Below, piece after piece: positions 48,117 through 57,371 of a DNA stretch of 64,000 nt. The stretch lies in NCBI RefSeq assembly GCF_000312665.1, contig NZ_HF536772.1:2667673-2731672 (forward strand), written 5' to 3'. Positions within the stretch are counted from its first letter, which is position 1, and each line of letters begins with the position of its first letter. Below the pieces are notes generated by a model. The model made no database searches. It was not told the DNA's origin and was given only the letters and a program-made list of their open reading frames with translations. A program made the translations under genes and the position numbers. The stretch is from Rhizobium mesoamericanum STM3625. GTDB lineage: Bacteria > Pseudomonadota > Alphaproteobacteria > Rhizobiales > Rhizobiaceae.

Positions 48117-49037
48117 TTAGCGCTCCGGCACGAATGGCTTTCCCAGCGACGCGGGCGTGTTGATCAACGTCGTGCGCCGATTATGAGAAATGATGACAAG
48201 AACCACAATAGTGGCAGCATATGGGAGCATCGACAAATACTGGGCCGGAATTCCAACCCCGAACGCCTGCGCGTGAAGCTGCAGGATCGTTACAGCGCCG
48301 AACAGATAGCCACCAGCAAAAACCCGCCACGGCCGCCAGGATGCGAAGACCACGAGCGCAAGCGTGATCCAGCCGCGACCGGAGGACATGTTCTCCACCC
48401 ATTGCGGCGTATAGACGAGGGAAAGCTGCGCCCCCGCGAGCCCCGCGCAGGCGCCGCCGAACATGACGGCAAGGTAGCGCGTGCGGATGACACCGATGCC
48501 AAGGGCATGGGCCGAGCCGTGACTGTCGCCGATGGCGCGCAGCTTAAGACCGACGCGGCTGCGGAACAGGAACCAGCTGACGCCGAACAGCAGTGCAAGT
48601 GATAGATAGAATGTCAGGTCCTGCCTGAACAGAACAGATCCGACCAGGGGAATATCGGCGAGGTAAGGAACGACGATTGGCTCCAGACGTACGCCCGGCA
48701 CGCTCACATAGCCTTCCCCAAGCATTCCCGAAACACCAAGTCCGAGGATCGTCAATGCCAGTCCGGTCGCCACCTGGTTTGCGACCAGGGTGAGGGTAAG
48801 AAAACCGAACAGCAGCGAGAATAGCGCACCCGCGACAATTCCCCCCAATAGCCCGATGTAAGGGGAACCCGACATCTGCGCACTTGCGAAGGCCGCGACG
48901 GCGCCCATGATCATCATACCCTCGACCCCGAGGTTGAGAACACCGGACCGCTCGACGACGAGTTCACCCAAGGCGGCAATAACCAGCGGCGTGGACGCTG
49001 TAATGACGGTCAGCAGAATCGCTTCGAAGATGCTCAC
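48117..49037 (-). CDS. BMP-type ABC transporter permease (second)
   Basis: This 306-residue permease of the BPD_transp_2 group begins MSIFEAILLTVITASTPLVIAALGELVVERSGVLNLGVEGMM, the conserved opening of this subfamily. Later hydrophobic segments include AYLATTLVFG-like stretches and GRGWITLALVVFASWRPWRVFAGGYLF. It overlaps the preceding permease by 4 bases. It forms the membrane channel with that gene's product for a nucleoside-like substrate (inferred). Confidence 0.9.
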   Translation of the reverse strand: MSIFEAILLTVITASTPLVIAALGELVVERSGVLNLGVEGMMIMGAVAAFASAQMSGSPYIGLLGGIVAGALFSLLFGFLTLTLVANQVATGLALTILGLGVSGMLGEGYVSVPGVRLEPIVVPYLADIPLVGSVLFRQDLTFYLSLALLFGVSWFLFRSRVGLKLRAIGDSHGSAHALGIGVIRTRYLAVMFGGACAGLAGAQLSLVYTPQWVENMSSGRGWITLALVVFASWRPWRVFAGGYLFGAVTILQLHAQAFGVGIPAQYLSMLPYAATIVVLVIISHNRRTTLINTPASLGKPFVPER

Positions 49038-50119
49038 GCAACGCCTCCTCGGACCCGCGTCCAGACGACGCGGATCTTGTAATAAATCAGGGTGTCACAC
49101 GAGAGCACAAAGAAGAGTATCAGGCCCTGGAAGACGCGGGTGACCTTGTCGGATACACCAAGCGATAGCTGAGCCGCTTCGCCTCCAAGATAAGTCAAAG
49201 CGAGCACCAGGCCTGACGCAATGATGCCGAGGGGATTGAGACGCCCGAGAAATGCGACGATGATCGCTGTGAAGCCGTAGCCTGGCGAAATCGCAGGCTG
49301 CAGATGCCCAATCGATCCGGACACCTCGGAGATACCGGCAAGTCCGGCAAGCGCTCCCGAAAACAGGAAGCTGAACCAGATCATTTTTTTCGACGAAAAG
49401 CCGGCGAACCGCCCTGCCCGCTCGGATTGGCCGAGAACGACGATCTCGAAGCCTCTTAGCGTATACTTCAGCATGAACCAGACGAGCAACGCAGCGACGA
49501 TCGCAAAAACGAAGGCCCAATGGGCGCGGCCGGATTCTTCCCAGATCGCCGGCAGTGTGGCCTCCGGTGGAAACGGTACGCTTTCGGGAAAGTTGAAGCC
49601 TTGGGGATTGCGCCAGGCGCCGCGGATCAGCCAATCAAGGAAAAGCTGTGCGATGTAGACGAGCATCAAGCTCGTTAAGATCTCGTTGGTATTGAAATGC
49701 GCCTTCAACAGCGCCGGAATTGCAGCAAACACAGCGCCGCCTATCGCGCCCATGACGAGCATCAAGGGCAGCACGGCAGGGGAATGCCACTCCGTGAATA
49801 CGATCGGCAGAATAGAACCGGTGATCGCGCCGATCGTAAATTGTCCTTCGGCGCCGATATTCCAGTTGTTGGAGCGATAACAGACCGCCAGTCCGACGCC
49901 GATCATGATCAGAGGTGCCGCCTTGACGGCAAGTTCGTGCAGCGACCAAACTTCAAGCAAGGGTTCGAGGAAAAAGGCGTCGAGGGCTTCGACCGGGTTC
50001 TTTCCGAGAATGGCAAACATGATCGCGCCGGCAATCAAGGTCAGCAGCAATGCCAACAGCGGCGACACGAAGCCGTAGAGTTTGGATGACTGCGGCCGCT
50101 TTTCGAGTTCAATGCGCAT
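49034..50119 (-). CDS. BMP-type ABC transporter permease (first)
   Basis: This 361-residue permease has about nine membrane segments. It contains LAVKAAPLIMIGVGLAVCYRSNNWNIGAEGQFTIGAITG, the characteristic loop of YufP-like permeases, and GFTAIIVAFLGRLNPLGIIASGLVLALTYLGG. Its start overlaps the end of the ATPase gene by 11 bases, and its stop overlaps the next permease by 4, indicating one transcript. Confidence 0.9.
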   Translation of the reverse strand: MRIELEKRPQSSKLYGFVSPLLALLLTLIAGAIMFAILGKNPVEALDAFFLEPLLEVWSLHELAVKAAPLIMIGVGLAVCYRSNNWNIGAEGQFTIGAITGSILPIVFTEWHSPAVLPLMLVMGAIGGAVFAAIPALLKAHFNTNEILTSLMLVYIAQLFLDWLIRGAWRNPQGFNFPESVPFPPEATLPAIWEESGRAHWAFVFAIVAALLVWFMLKYTLRGFEIVVLGQSERAGRFAGFSSKKMIWFSFLFSGALAGLAGISEVSGSIGHLQPAISPGYGFTAIIVAFLGRLNPLGIIASGLVLALTYLGGEAAQLSLGVSDKVTRVFQGLILFFVLSCDTLIYYKIRVVWTRVRGGVA

Positions 50120-51683
50120 CGGCCGCCTCCGAGGTGGTCTTGCTCTCGTGCAGCCCGCCCATCAAGAGGCCGATCTTTTCCCGAGACAGTTCTCCTGCCG
50201 GGAAGGGTTGCGAAAGCCGCCCCTCGGAAATCACGGCAATCTCCGTTGCGACCTCGAATATTTCATCAAGGTCCTGGCTGATGACGACGACCGCCGAGCC
50301 GTTCCGTGCCAGATCCACAAGCGCCTGGCGAATGCGGCTAGCTGCCCCTGCATCGACGCCCCAGGTCGGTTGATTGACGACGAGAACCGCCGGCTGCCGG
50401 TCGAGTTCGCGGCCAACGATGAACTTCTGCAGGTTTCCGCCGGAAAGCGAGCCTGCTGCAGGGTCCTCGCCGCTCTTGCGCACGTCCATTGCCTCGGCGA
50501 TCCGTTTGGTCGCGGTCCGTACGGCACCGCGGCGAATGACCTTGAGAAAACCGCCGCCGAGAAAGGCCCTGCGGTCGGATTGGCTGCGCGCCAGGACGAG
50601 ATTGTCGGAAAGCTTCATCGTCGAGACGGCGGCGTGGCCATGGCGCTCTTCCGGCACGAAACCGGCCCCAAGCAGACGCCGCGCCGTGATGCCCTGGCTG
50701 CCTACCGCCTTCTTGCGGATCGTGATCGCATCCGGTGAACTGACCGGATACTCTCCTGAGAGCGCATCAAAGAGTTCGCCCTGACCGTTGCCGGCAACAC
50801 CTGCGATCGCCAGAATCTCGCCGGAACGGACAGTCATGGACACGTCCTTCAAGGGCATAGCGAAGGGCGTGCGTGCGGCAACGGAAAGATTGGCGACGGA
50901 AAGTTGCACCTCGCCCTTATTGCCACGGTCGGGATGCGTAACAGTCGCAACATCGCTGCCGACCATCATCCTGGCGAGAGAAGCCGGCGTCTCCTGGCGT
51001 GGATCGCAGGCACCTGTCACCCTGCCATTGCGCAAAACGGTCGCGCGATCGCAGATGCGCTGAACTTCCTCAAGCCGATGGCTGATGTAGAGGACCGACT
51101 TGCCCTCCGCCTTCAACTTGAAGAGCGTTTCAAAAAGCTTGTCTGCCTCCTGGGGCGTCAGCACCGAAGTCGGCTCGTCAAGAATGATGAGCTTCGGGTT
51201 TTGCAGCAGTGCGCGTACGATCTCGATACGTTGACGTTCGCCGACGGAAAGATCGGCAACATGGGCATGCGGGTCGAGGGGGAGACCATAGAGGCGCGAG
51301 AGCGCCCTTGCCTCTTGCGCAATTCTGCCGATTGGGATGGTGTCATCAAGCGAAAGCGCGATGTTTTCTGCGACGGTCAGCGCCTCGAAAAGCGAGAAAT
51401 GCTGGAAGACCATGCCGATGCCGAGCTTGCGGGCGTCGCCTGGTGAACCAATTTCGACCGGCCGGCCTTCCCATAAAATATTGCCCTCGGTCGGTTCGAG
51501 CACGCCGAATAGCATCTTGACGAGCGTCGACTTTCCGGCACCGTTTTCACCAAGGAGAGCATGGATTTCGCCAGGGGCGATATCGAGGTCGATATGGTTG
51601 CAGGCAGCAAAGCTGCCGAAGAGCTTCGTCAGTTGCTGGACCGACAATAACGCACCGAAACCCGGCACATCAGATAACGACAC
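50109..51683 (-). CDS. BMP-type ABC transporter ATP-binding protein
   Basis: This protein of about 524 residues is a double ATPase (YufO-like). Domain 1 has Walker A GENGAGKST, the signature LSVGERQRIEIVRAL and DEPTSVLTPQE. Domain 2 has the loop GVAGNGQGEL, the signature LSGGNLQKFIVGREL and VNQPTWGVDAGA, with N-Q replacing D-E in Walker B, as is usual for the second half of this family. GTG at 51683 is preferred because GAGGGG lies just upstream; a GTG at 51710 is the alternative. It lies 40 bp behind the quinone oxidoreductase. Confidence 0.9.
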   Translation of the reverse strand: MSLSDVPGFGALLSVQQLTKLFGSFAACNHIDLDIAPGEIHALLGENGAGKSTLVKMLFGVLEPTEGNILWEGRPVEIGSPGDARKLGIGMVFQHFSLFEALTVAENIALSLDDTIPIGRIAQEARALSRLYGLPLDPHAHVADLSVGERQRIEIVRALLQNPKLIILDEPTSVLTPQEADKLFETLFKLKAEGKSVLYISHRLEEVQRICDRATVLRNGRVTGACDPRQETPASLARMMVGSDVATVTHPDRGNKGEVQLSVANLSVAARTPFAMPLKDVSMTVRSGEILAIAGVAGNGQGELFDALSGEYPVSSPDAITIRKKAVGSQGITARRLLGAGFVPEERHGHAAVSTMKLSDNLVLARSQSDRRAFLGGGFLKVIRRGAVRTATKRIAEAMDVRKSGEDPAAGSLSGGNLQKFIVGRELDRQPAVLVVNQPTWGVDAGAASRIRQALVDLARNGSAVVVISQDLDEIFEVATEIAVISEGRLSQPFPAGELSREKIGLLMGGLHESKTTSEAADAH

Positions 51684-51722
51684 GTTCCCCTCATTTCCCT
51701 CTGCCGACACTGCCCATTCGGG

Positions 51723-52706
51723 TCATTCTGGGATCAGCAGCGTAGTTCCGGTAGTTTTTCTGGACTCCAGATCCATGTGGGCCCGCCCGACCTCACTCAA
51801 TGGATATGTTTGGTTGATATTGATACGCACTTTATTGCTCAAAACAACATCAAATAACGCGTTTGCACAATTGGTTAGCTCTTCGCGTGTGGCGACGTAG
51901 GTGAAAAGTGTGGGCCGCGTCGCAAAGAGCGATCCCCTCTGCGCGAGCATGGCAAGTGTGAAGTTCTCGATCGGCCCCGAAGACTGACCAAATGACACGA
52001 ACATGCCGAACCGTCCCAGGCAGTCGAGCGACTGTGGAAAGGTGTCGCGGCCGATCGAGTCATAGACCACGTGAACGCCAGCGCCGCCAGTGATCTCACG
52101 TACACGTTCTGCGAAGTTCTCGGTATTGTAATTAATGACATGGTCATATCCGTGCTCGAGAGCCAAGCGCACTTTGCTGTCTGAGCCCGCGGTGCCGATC
52201 ACGGTTGCGCCGAGCGCCTTTGCCCATTGCCCGGCAATGAGACCGACACCGCCGGCTGCGGCATGAAACAGGATCATTTTCCCCGGGCCGACCTTGTAGG
52301 TCCGGTTGAGAAGATACTCCGCAGTCATTCCCTTCAGCATCATCGATGCGGCCGTTTCCAGGGGTATCTCCTCCGGAACTTTCACGAGATGCTTCGTTTC
52401 GATGTTTCGTTCGACGCTGTAGGCGCCATCCGAACCGGCATAGGCGACGCGATCGCCGACCTTAAACTCCTCCACCCCGGGGCCGACTGCAGTAACCGTA
52501 CCAGCCGCTTCCTTGCCAGTCACAAAAGGCAGATGCGGCGCTTTATAGATACCAGTTCGGAAGTAGATGTCGATGAAGTTCAAGCCGATGGCCGCGTGCT
52601 TGATCTGAACCTCTCCTATGCCGGGAGGCGGCAGCTCGATATCGATGTATTCGAGAACTTCAGGTCCGCCGATCTTGCTGAATGAAACCGCACGCGTTCT
52701 TGCCAT
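51723..52706 (-). CDS. NADPH:quinone oxidoreductase-like MDR protein
   Basis: This 327-residue zinc-free medium-chain reductase starts MARTRAVSFSKIGGPEVLEYIDIELP. It has LNFIDIYFRTGIYKAPHLPFVTGKEAAGTV and the NADPH motif AAAGGVGLIAGQWAKALGATVIGTAGSD. It resembles QorA-type reductases that act on quinones or enones; the physiological substrate is unknown. It starts 10 bp after pcs and is followed by the BMP transporter genes, so it appears to sit in a six-gene transcript. Confidence 0.9.
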   Translation of the reverse strand: MARTRAVSFSKIGGPEVLEYIDIELPPPGIGEVQIKHAAIGLNFIDIYFRTGIYKAPHLPFVTGKEAAGTVTAVGPGVEEFKVGDRVAYAGSDGAYSVERNIETKHLVKVPEEIPLETAASMMLKGMTAEYLLNRTYKVGPGKMILFHAAAGGVGLIAGQWAKALGATVIGTAGSDSKVRLALEHGYDHVINYNTENFAERVREITGGAGVHVVYDSIGRDTFPQSLDCLGRFGMFVSFGQSSGPIENFTLAMLAQRGSLFATRPTLFTYVATREELTNCANALFDVVLSNKVRININQTYPLSEVGRAHMDLESRKTTGTTLLIPE

Positions 52707-52715
52707 TGCCTTCTC

Positions 52716-53444
52716 CTAATCGCGTCGTCCAAGCGTCGGGAAGAACTGCAGCACGGCGCCGATGCAGTAGAGATAGATACCGCTGAGCATAAAGAGGACA
52801 AGCGCCCATTGCGGGATGACGAAATGCAGCAACAGCGCATACATTCCGAGCGCCGACCACAAGAAAAAGACGAAGAGATTGAGCGGCCGCAGGCGCTGTA
52901 CGCGGACTGGATGCAGAAAATTGATGGGCAAGAAGGTGAGGATGACGGAGACAAGGACGACGGCAAGAGCCGTGATCGCGCTGGCATCGATGACGAACAA
53001 TGTGAAGACGATCATGTTCCAGACCACAGGAAAGCCTGAGAAGAAGTACTCCTCAGTCTTCATGCCCGTATCGGCATAGTAGATTGCGCTCGATACGACA
53101 ATCATGCCTGCCGCCACGAACGACCATGGCTCGCCGATCATGCCGCTCTGATAGAGAGCAAAAGCTGGCAGCAGGACATAGGTCACATAATCGATGATAT
53201 TGTCGAGCGTATCGCCGGACCAGTTTGGCAGCACTTCCTTGACGCTGACCTTGCGGGCAATTGGTCCATCGATGCCATCAACGAGAAGCGCGAGTCCGAG
53301 CCACCAGAACATGTCGATGAAACGGTGCTCGGCTGCAGCGACGACGCCGAGAAAGGCTAGAAAGGACCCAGATGCCGTCAGAATATGGACGGAGAATGCG
53401 CGTATTTCCGCGTAAGGTACGCGCTTGTAATTGAAAATCTTCAT
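52716..53444 (-). CDS. pcs: phosphatidylcholine synthase
   Basis: This 242-residue integral membrane enzyme condenses choline with CDP-diacylglycerol. The CDP-alcohol motif is visible as DG at 59-60, AR at 63-64, G77, D81 and D85, with the longer spacer typical of Pcs. About seven or eight hydrophobic segments follow, for example MIVFTLFVIDASAITALAVV. The pathway is characteristic of plant- and animal-associated alphaproteobacteria, where choline from the host feeds it. It is divergent from fpr and heads the line pcs-qor-BMP transporter. Confidence 0.95.
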   Translation of the reverse strand: MKIFNYKRVPYAEIRAFSVHILTASGSFLAFLGVVAAAEHRFIDMFWWLGLALLVDGIDGPIARKVSVKEVLPNWSGDTLDNIIDYVTYVLLPAFALYQSGMIGEPWSFVAAGMIVVSSAIYYADTGMKTEEYFFSGFPVVWNMIVFTLFVIDASAITALAVVLVSVILTFLPINFLHPVRVQRLRPLNLFVFFLWSALGMYALLLHFVIPQWALVLFMLSGIYLYCIGAVLQFFPTLGRRD

Positions 53445-53536
53445 GTTTCCCCGAGCAGCCTATGGCGTCCGCGCCCGGCAGACGCGGCTTTTGCTTAATA
53501 TGCATCCTTTGCTTCGCTTCGCCAGCGCAAAAGCGA

Positions 53537-53556
53537 CGAGGCCTTGCAAGGCCTCG
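53537..53556. repeat. 20-bp perfect palindrome between pcs and fpr
   Basis: CGAGGCCTTG followed by CAAGGCCTCG is a perfect palindrome without a spacer, midway in the 245-bp divergent pcs-fpr region. It could be an operator or a chance structure; no family consensus was recognised. Confidence 0.5.
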
Positions 53557-53689
53557 GTATCCTGACCGCGACACGCATATTTCGTGCAAGTCGCCTGAGA
53601 AAGAATGGAATACCTTTAATCGCAACCCTATTTGTAATATCTCGCTGGCATCGAAACATTGTGCGACGAATACGGGATCCGATACGGAA

Positions 53690-54502
53690 ATGAACGCCCC
53701 TGCAAAGACCGAAGACTTCGCCTCCCCAATTCCGGCCGGAGTCTATGCCGAAACCGTGCTTAGCGTGACCCATTACACGGATCGCCTGTTCCGGTTTACC
53801 ATGACGCGTCCGCAGGGTTTCCGGTTCCGGTCCGGCGAGTTCGCCATGATCGGACTGATGATCGATGGCAAGCCGATCTTTCGTGCCTATTCGATCGCAA
53901 GCCCCGCCTGGGCAGAAGAGCTTGAGTTCTTCTCGATCAAGGTTCCGGACGGCCCGCTGACCTCGCATCTGCAGGCCATCAAGCCAGGCGACCAGGTTCT
54001 GATGCGCAAGAAACCCACGGGCACTCTGGTGCTTGACGCGCTGACGCCCGGCCGTCGCCTTTACATGTTCTCGACGGGCACTGGCATCGCACCCTTTGCG
54101 AGCCTGATCCGCGATCCGGAAACCTACGAGAAGTACGAGCAGGTCATCCTCACCCATACAACCCGCGACGTAGCCGAGCTGAAGTACGGCTTCGATCTGG
54201 TCGAAGAGATCAAGAACGACGAACTCTTGCAGGAAGTCGTTGGCGACAAGCTGCGTCATTATGCGACTGTCACCCGCGAGGACTTCGACTACCAGGGCCG
54301 CATCACCGATCTGATTTCGTCTGGCAAGCTCTTTACCGACCTCGGCGTCCCGCCGCTCGACCCGGCAATCGATCGTGGGATGATCTGCGGTTCTTCCGCG
54401 ATGCTGAAGGATACCAAGGACCTGCTGGAAAAGGCTGGCCTCAACGAAGGCGCAAACAGCAAGCCCGCCGAGTTCGTGATCGAACGGGCATTCGTAGGCT
54501 AA
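53690..54502 (+). CDS. fpr: ferredoxin-NADP(+) reductase
   Basis: This 270-residue FAD enzyme starts MNAPAKTEDFASPIPAGVYA. FAD-binding RAYS is at 65-68 in FRAYSIASP, the NADP(H) site includes STGTGIAPFASLIRDP and MICGSSAMLKDTKDLL, and the C-terminus ends VERAFVG-like (IERAFVG), as in bacterial subclass-I Fpr of alphaproteobacteria. It exchanges electrons between NADPH and ferredoxin or flavodoxin, often in oxidative stress. The ATG at 53690 follows GGAA; the frame from 53462 would cross the palindrome and is rejected. Confidence 0.93.
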   Translation: MNAPAKTEDFASPIPAGVYAETVLSVTHYTDRLFRFTMTRPQGFRFRSGEFAMIGLMIDGKPIFRAYSIASPAWAEELEFFSIKVPDGPLTSHLQAIKPGDQVLMRKKPTGTLVLDALTPGRRLYMFSTGTGIAPFASLIRDPETYEKYEQVILTHTTRDVAELKYGFDLVEEIKNDELLQEVVGDKLRHYATVTREDFDYQGRITDLISSGKLFTDLGVPPLDPAIDRGMICGSSAMLKDTKDLLEKAGLNEGANSKPAEFVIERAFVG

Positions 54503-54547
54503 ATCAGCGAAAAGACAACGTTTAACGACCCATCACGCGGGCCGACT

Positions 54548-55165
54548 TCATTTGTGGCCACTGAGATACTTAATCAGTGCACTCATCGCTTGGCCCGCGT
54601 CCTTCGACCTGCCCTGCTGGATGGCTCGCATTACCGCGACATGCAGAGAGATGGATTGATCCATCCGTCCGGGACTCGTGGACGCGGACCAAAGGCGACG
54701 CGAATGTGTCTGAACCGGTCCAAGCGCCGACGTAATGAATGCGTTCGGGCAGGCCTCTTCAAGAATTTCGTCAAAGGTCTTATCCGCAGCGAAGAAGGCC
54801 CCCAGGTCGCCTGTCATCATGCACATTTCCATCGCCTGTGCGCATTCGTCCAACTCTCTACGCTGCTCTGAGGTGGCAGAGTTGGCGGCCAGTGCAGCCG
54901 CGATCGGCTCGAGTTCTCGGCGAACCTGCATCACGTTCTCATGGTCCGTTGGCTTAATCTCCGCCACCTGCAACCCAACTCGCGGCTTCACCACAATCAA
55001 ACCTTGCCACGCCAACTTCTGAATTGCTTCGCGCACAGGTGTGCGCCCATGGCCGGCCAAGTCTATCAGGTGCTTCTCGGTGACCAACGCGCCAGGCTGC
55101 AACGTCAGCGTCACGATTGCATGTTCCTACGTGAGATAGGCAAGGTGGCTCAGTGAGTTCTGCAT
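54548..55165 (-). pseudogene. GntR-family (FCD) regulator interrupted by an early TAG
   Basis: From an ATG at 55165 the frame reads MQNSLSHLAYLT, then TAG at 55127-55129, then EHAIVTLTLQPGALVTEKHL and a complete GntR-FCD protein to 54548. The HTH keeps GHGRTPVREAIQKLAWQGL; the FCD part has QVRRELEPIAAALAA and ALIKYLSGHK. A GTG five codons past the TAG (55114) could restart translation to give 188 residues, but would lose helix 1 of the winged helix. So it is either a one-codon pseudogene or a shortened regulator. It is convergent with fpr. Confidence 0.65.
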
Positions 55166-55444
55166 TTGCGTATCCGACTTTAAAAATGCTTGTCTCGCGA
55201 AGGCGACGGTAAAAAAGGCTATGATATATCAGCGCCCCACCCAACGGCAAGCTGGACGCTGCGAGGATCATTTGAGGGCGATGCTCGTCCCACGCGGGCG
55301 TGCCCGCCTTTCAGAACGGCACATGGATGAATTGCCTGTGAGGGACCGGTCGGACAAGAACGCAATAGCGACCACCCTGCCTTACGATGCCCGTCGATTG
55401 GATGTGGGCCCGGAAGTAGATCGAAAAGATGGTATCATGGAAGG
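55166..55444. promoter_or_regulatory. region between the export operon and gntR
   Basis: About 280 bp. It contains the 10-bp palindrome TGATATATCA at 55222-55231, about 57 bases before the gntR ATG, a plausible autoregulatory site. No gene was recognised. Confidence 0.4.
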
Positions 55445-56653
55445 TTATTCATGTCTCAGGGCTTCGATCGGATTGAGTTGTGCTGCACGCCTGGCCGGGA
55501 AGTACCCGAATACCATTCCGATCGCCGCAGAAAACATGAACGCAACGGCGATCATGGTGGGGCTGACCACAAAAGGCACTTTGAGCAGTGTTACTGCTCC
55601 ATAGCCAAGGCCGACTCCAAGCAGGATCCCGGCGATGCCGCCGAATACCGAGAGCGCGACGGCCTCGACAAGGAACTGTAGCAGCACCTGCTTTTCGAGT
55701 GCGCCGATTGCCAGACGTATGCCGATCTCGCGGGTACGCTCAGTCACGGACACCAGCATGATGTTCATGATTCCGATGCCGCCGACGAGCAGGCTGATTG
55801 CGGCGACAGCTCCAAGCAAGCTTGTCAACAGCGTCGTCGTGCCCGTCATAGCGTCAGCGATCTGGGTCATGTCATTGACGTTGAAGTCGTCCTCGCGGCC
55901 CGGGATGATTCTTCGGCGCTCACGCAGCAGGTTTTCGGTTTCGTCCTGAACCTTCGACGTCGAGATGCCGTCTCGGGCCGAGATCACGATCATCTGGACA
56001 TTGGCGTTCGCTTTGCCGCCAATCCGGCGTTGATATACCTTGACGGGCATAACGACGACATCGTCCTGGTCGTTGCCCATACCGGACTGGCCGCGCTTGG
56101 CAAGGACGCCGATGATGCTGCATGAAACCTTTCCGACGCGAATCTGCTGCCCCGTGGGATCTGCCGCGCCGAACAGTTGCGAGCGCACAGTCTCGCCCAG
56201 GATGCATCGCGGACGTCCGCGTTCCTCTGCCGCATCGAAGGTGCGGCCGGTCGCCATTTCCCAGTCCTGTGCGATGAAGTAATCGTTCGTCGTCCCCATC
56301 ACGGTCGTCGAGTGACTTTGCCCACCGTAGATGACCGTCGCGGTCGTCTGATTGAGCGGCGCCGCAGCACGCAGGCCGCTGACCTGATCACGAATGGCAT
56401 CGACGTCCTTGATTGTGAAACGGCGAGCCTCCGAACTCGCGCGACCCGGACCGAACTGACCCGGACGCGCAAACAGGATGTTGGTGCCGAGCCGTGAAAG
56501 CTCGGCAGAGACCTGGGCGGTCGTACCGTTGCCAATCGTAACCAAGGCGATGACAGCCGCGACGCCAATGACGACGCCGAGCACGGTAAGAAAGGAACGG
56601 AGCATATTCCGGTTGATCGCTCGCAACGCGAGTTTCAACGTCTCAAAGAACAT
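55445..56653 (-). CDS. MacB-type ABC transporter permease
   Basis: This 402-residue permease starts MFFETLKLALRAINRNMLRSFLTVLGVVIGVAAVIALVTIG, one N-terminal membrane helix. A large periplasmic MacB_PCD domain (residues about 45-270) follows, then three FtsX-type helices including LLTSLLGAVAAISLLVGGIGIMNIMLVSV. The ATPase is on a separate gene rather than fused as in E. coli MacB. It overlaps the ATPase gene by 11 bases. No TolC homologue is nearby. Confidence 0.9.
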   Translation of the reverse strand: MFFETLKLALRAINRNMLRSFLTVLGVVIGVAAVIALVTIGNGTTAQVSAELSRLGTNILFARPGQFGPGRASSEARRFTIKDVDAIRDQVSGLRAAAPLNQTTATVIYGGQSHSTTVMGTTNDYFIAQDWEMATGRTFDAAEERGRPRCILGETVRSQLFGAADPTGQQIRVGKVSCSIIGVLAKRGQSGMGNDQDDVVVMPVKVYQRRIGGKANANVQMIVISARDGISTSKVQDETENLLRERRRIIPGREDDFNVNDMTQIADAMTGTTTLLTSLLGAVAAISLLVGGIGIMNIMLVSVTERTREIGIRLAIGALEKQVLLQFLVEAVALSVFGGIAGILLGVGLGYGAVTLLKVPFVVSPTMIAVAFMFSAAIGMVFGYFPARRAAQLNPIEALRHE

Positions 56654-57359
56654 GGTCCGCTCTCCCGCGGTGCTCGACTTCGGTTTCGAGCTTGCCATCG
56701 ATGAAGCGCAGCAGGCGCTGGGCGTAGGCGGCAATGTCCGGCTCGTGCGTGACCATGACGATCGTAATGCCCTGTTCACGGTTCAAACGCGTCATCAAAT
56801 CCATGATCTCAATGCTGGTCTTGGTATCGAGATTACCGGTAGGTTCGTCCGCCAGGAGTAGCGAGGGTTCGGTTACAATCGCCCGGGCAATGGCGACGCG
56901 TTGCTGCTGGCCACCAGACAATTCCTGCGTCTTGTGATGCTCGCGCCCGGAAAGACCCACAAGCCCGAGTGCCTCCTTAGCTTTCCGGTGGCGCTCACTC
57001 GCATGCATGCCACGATAAATCAGCGGCAGCTCCACATTTTCCAAAGCCGAGGTGCGCGGCAGCAGGTTGAATCCCTGGAATACGAAACCTAGCATATGAC
57101 GGCGCAGCAGCGTCAGTTGGCTGCGGTCGAAGCCCTGTGTTGATACGCCCTGGAATATGTAATCGCCGCCGCTTGGCACGTCGAGACAGCCAAGAATGTT
57201 CATGGCGGTCGACTTGCCGGAACCGGAGGGGCCCATGATGGCGACGAATTCATGTTCGCGGATCGACATATCAACTCGGTCGAGTGCGCGAATTGCCGCC
57301 TCCCCTTGACCGTAGATCTTAGAGACCTGCTTGAATTCGATTAGTGGTGGGCTCGTCAT
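56643..57359 (-). CDS. MacB/LolD-type ABC transporter ATPase
   Basis: This 238-residue ATPase has Walker A GPSGSGKST at 43-51, signature LSGGQ at 147-151 and Walker B LLLADEPTGNLD near 167-178, typical of the FtsE/LolD/MacB class. It powers the permease encoded immediately downstream, with which it overlaps by 11 bases. The membrane-fusion gene lies 12 bp upstream, so all three form one operon. Confidence 0.92.
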   Translation of the reverse strand: MTSPPLIEFKQVSKIYGQGEAAIRALDRVDMSIREHEFVAIMGPSGSGKSTAMNILGCLDVPSGGDYIFQGVSTQGFDRSQLTLLRRHMLGFVFQGFNLLPRTSALENVELPLIYRGMHASERHRKAKEALGLVGLSGREHHKTQELSGGQQQRVAIARAIVTEPSLLLADEPTGNLDTKTSIEIMDLMTRLNREQGITIVMVTHEPDIAAYAQRLLRFIDGKLETEVEHRGRADHVL

Positions 57360-57371
57360 GGTGAACCTCGC

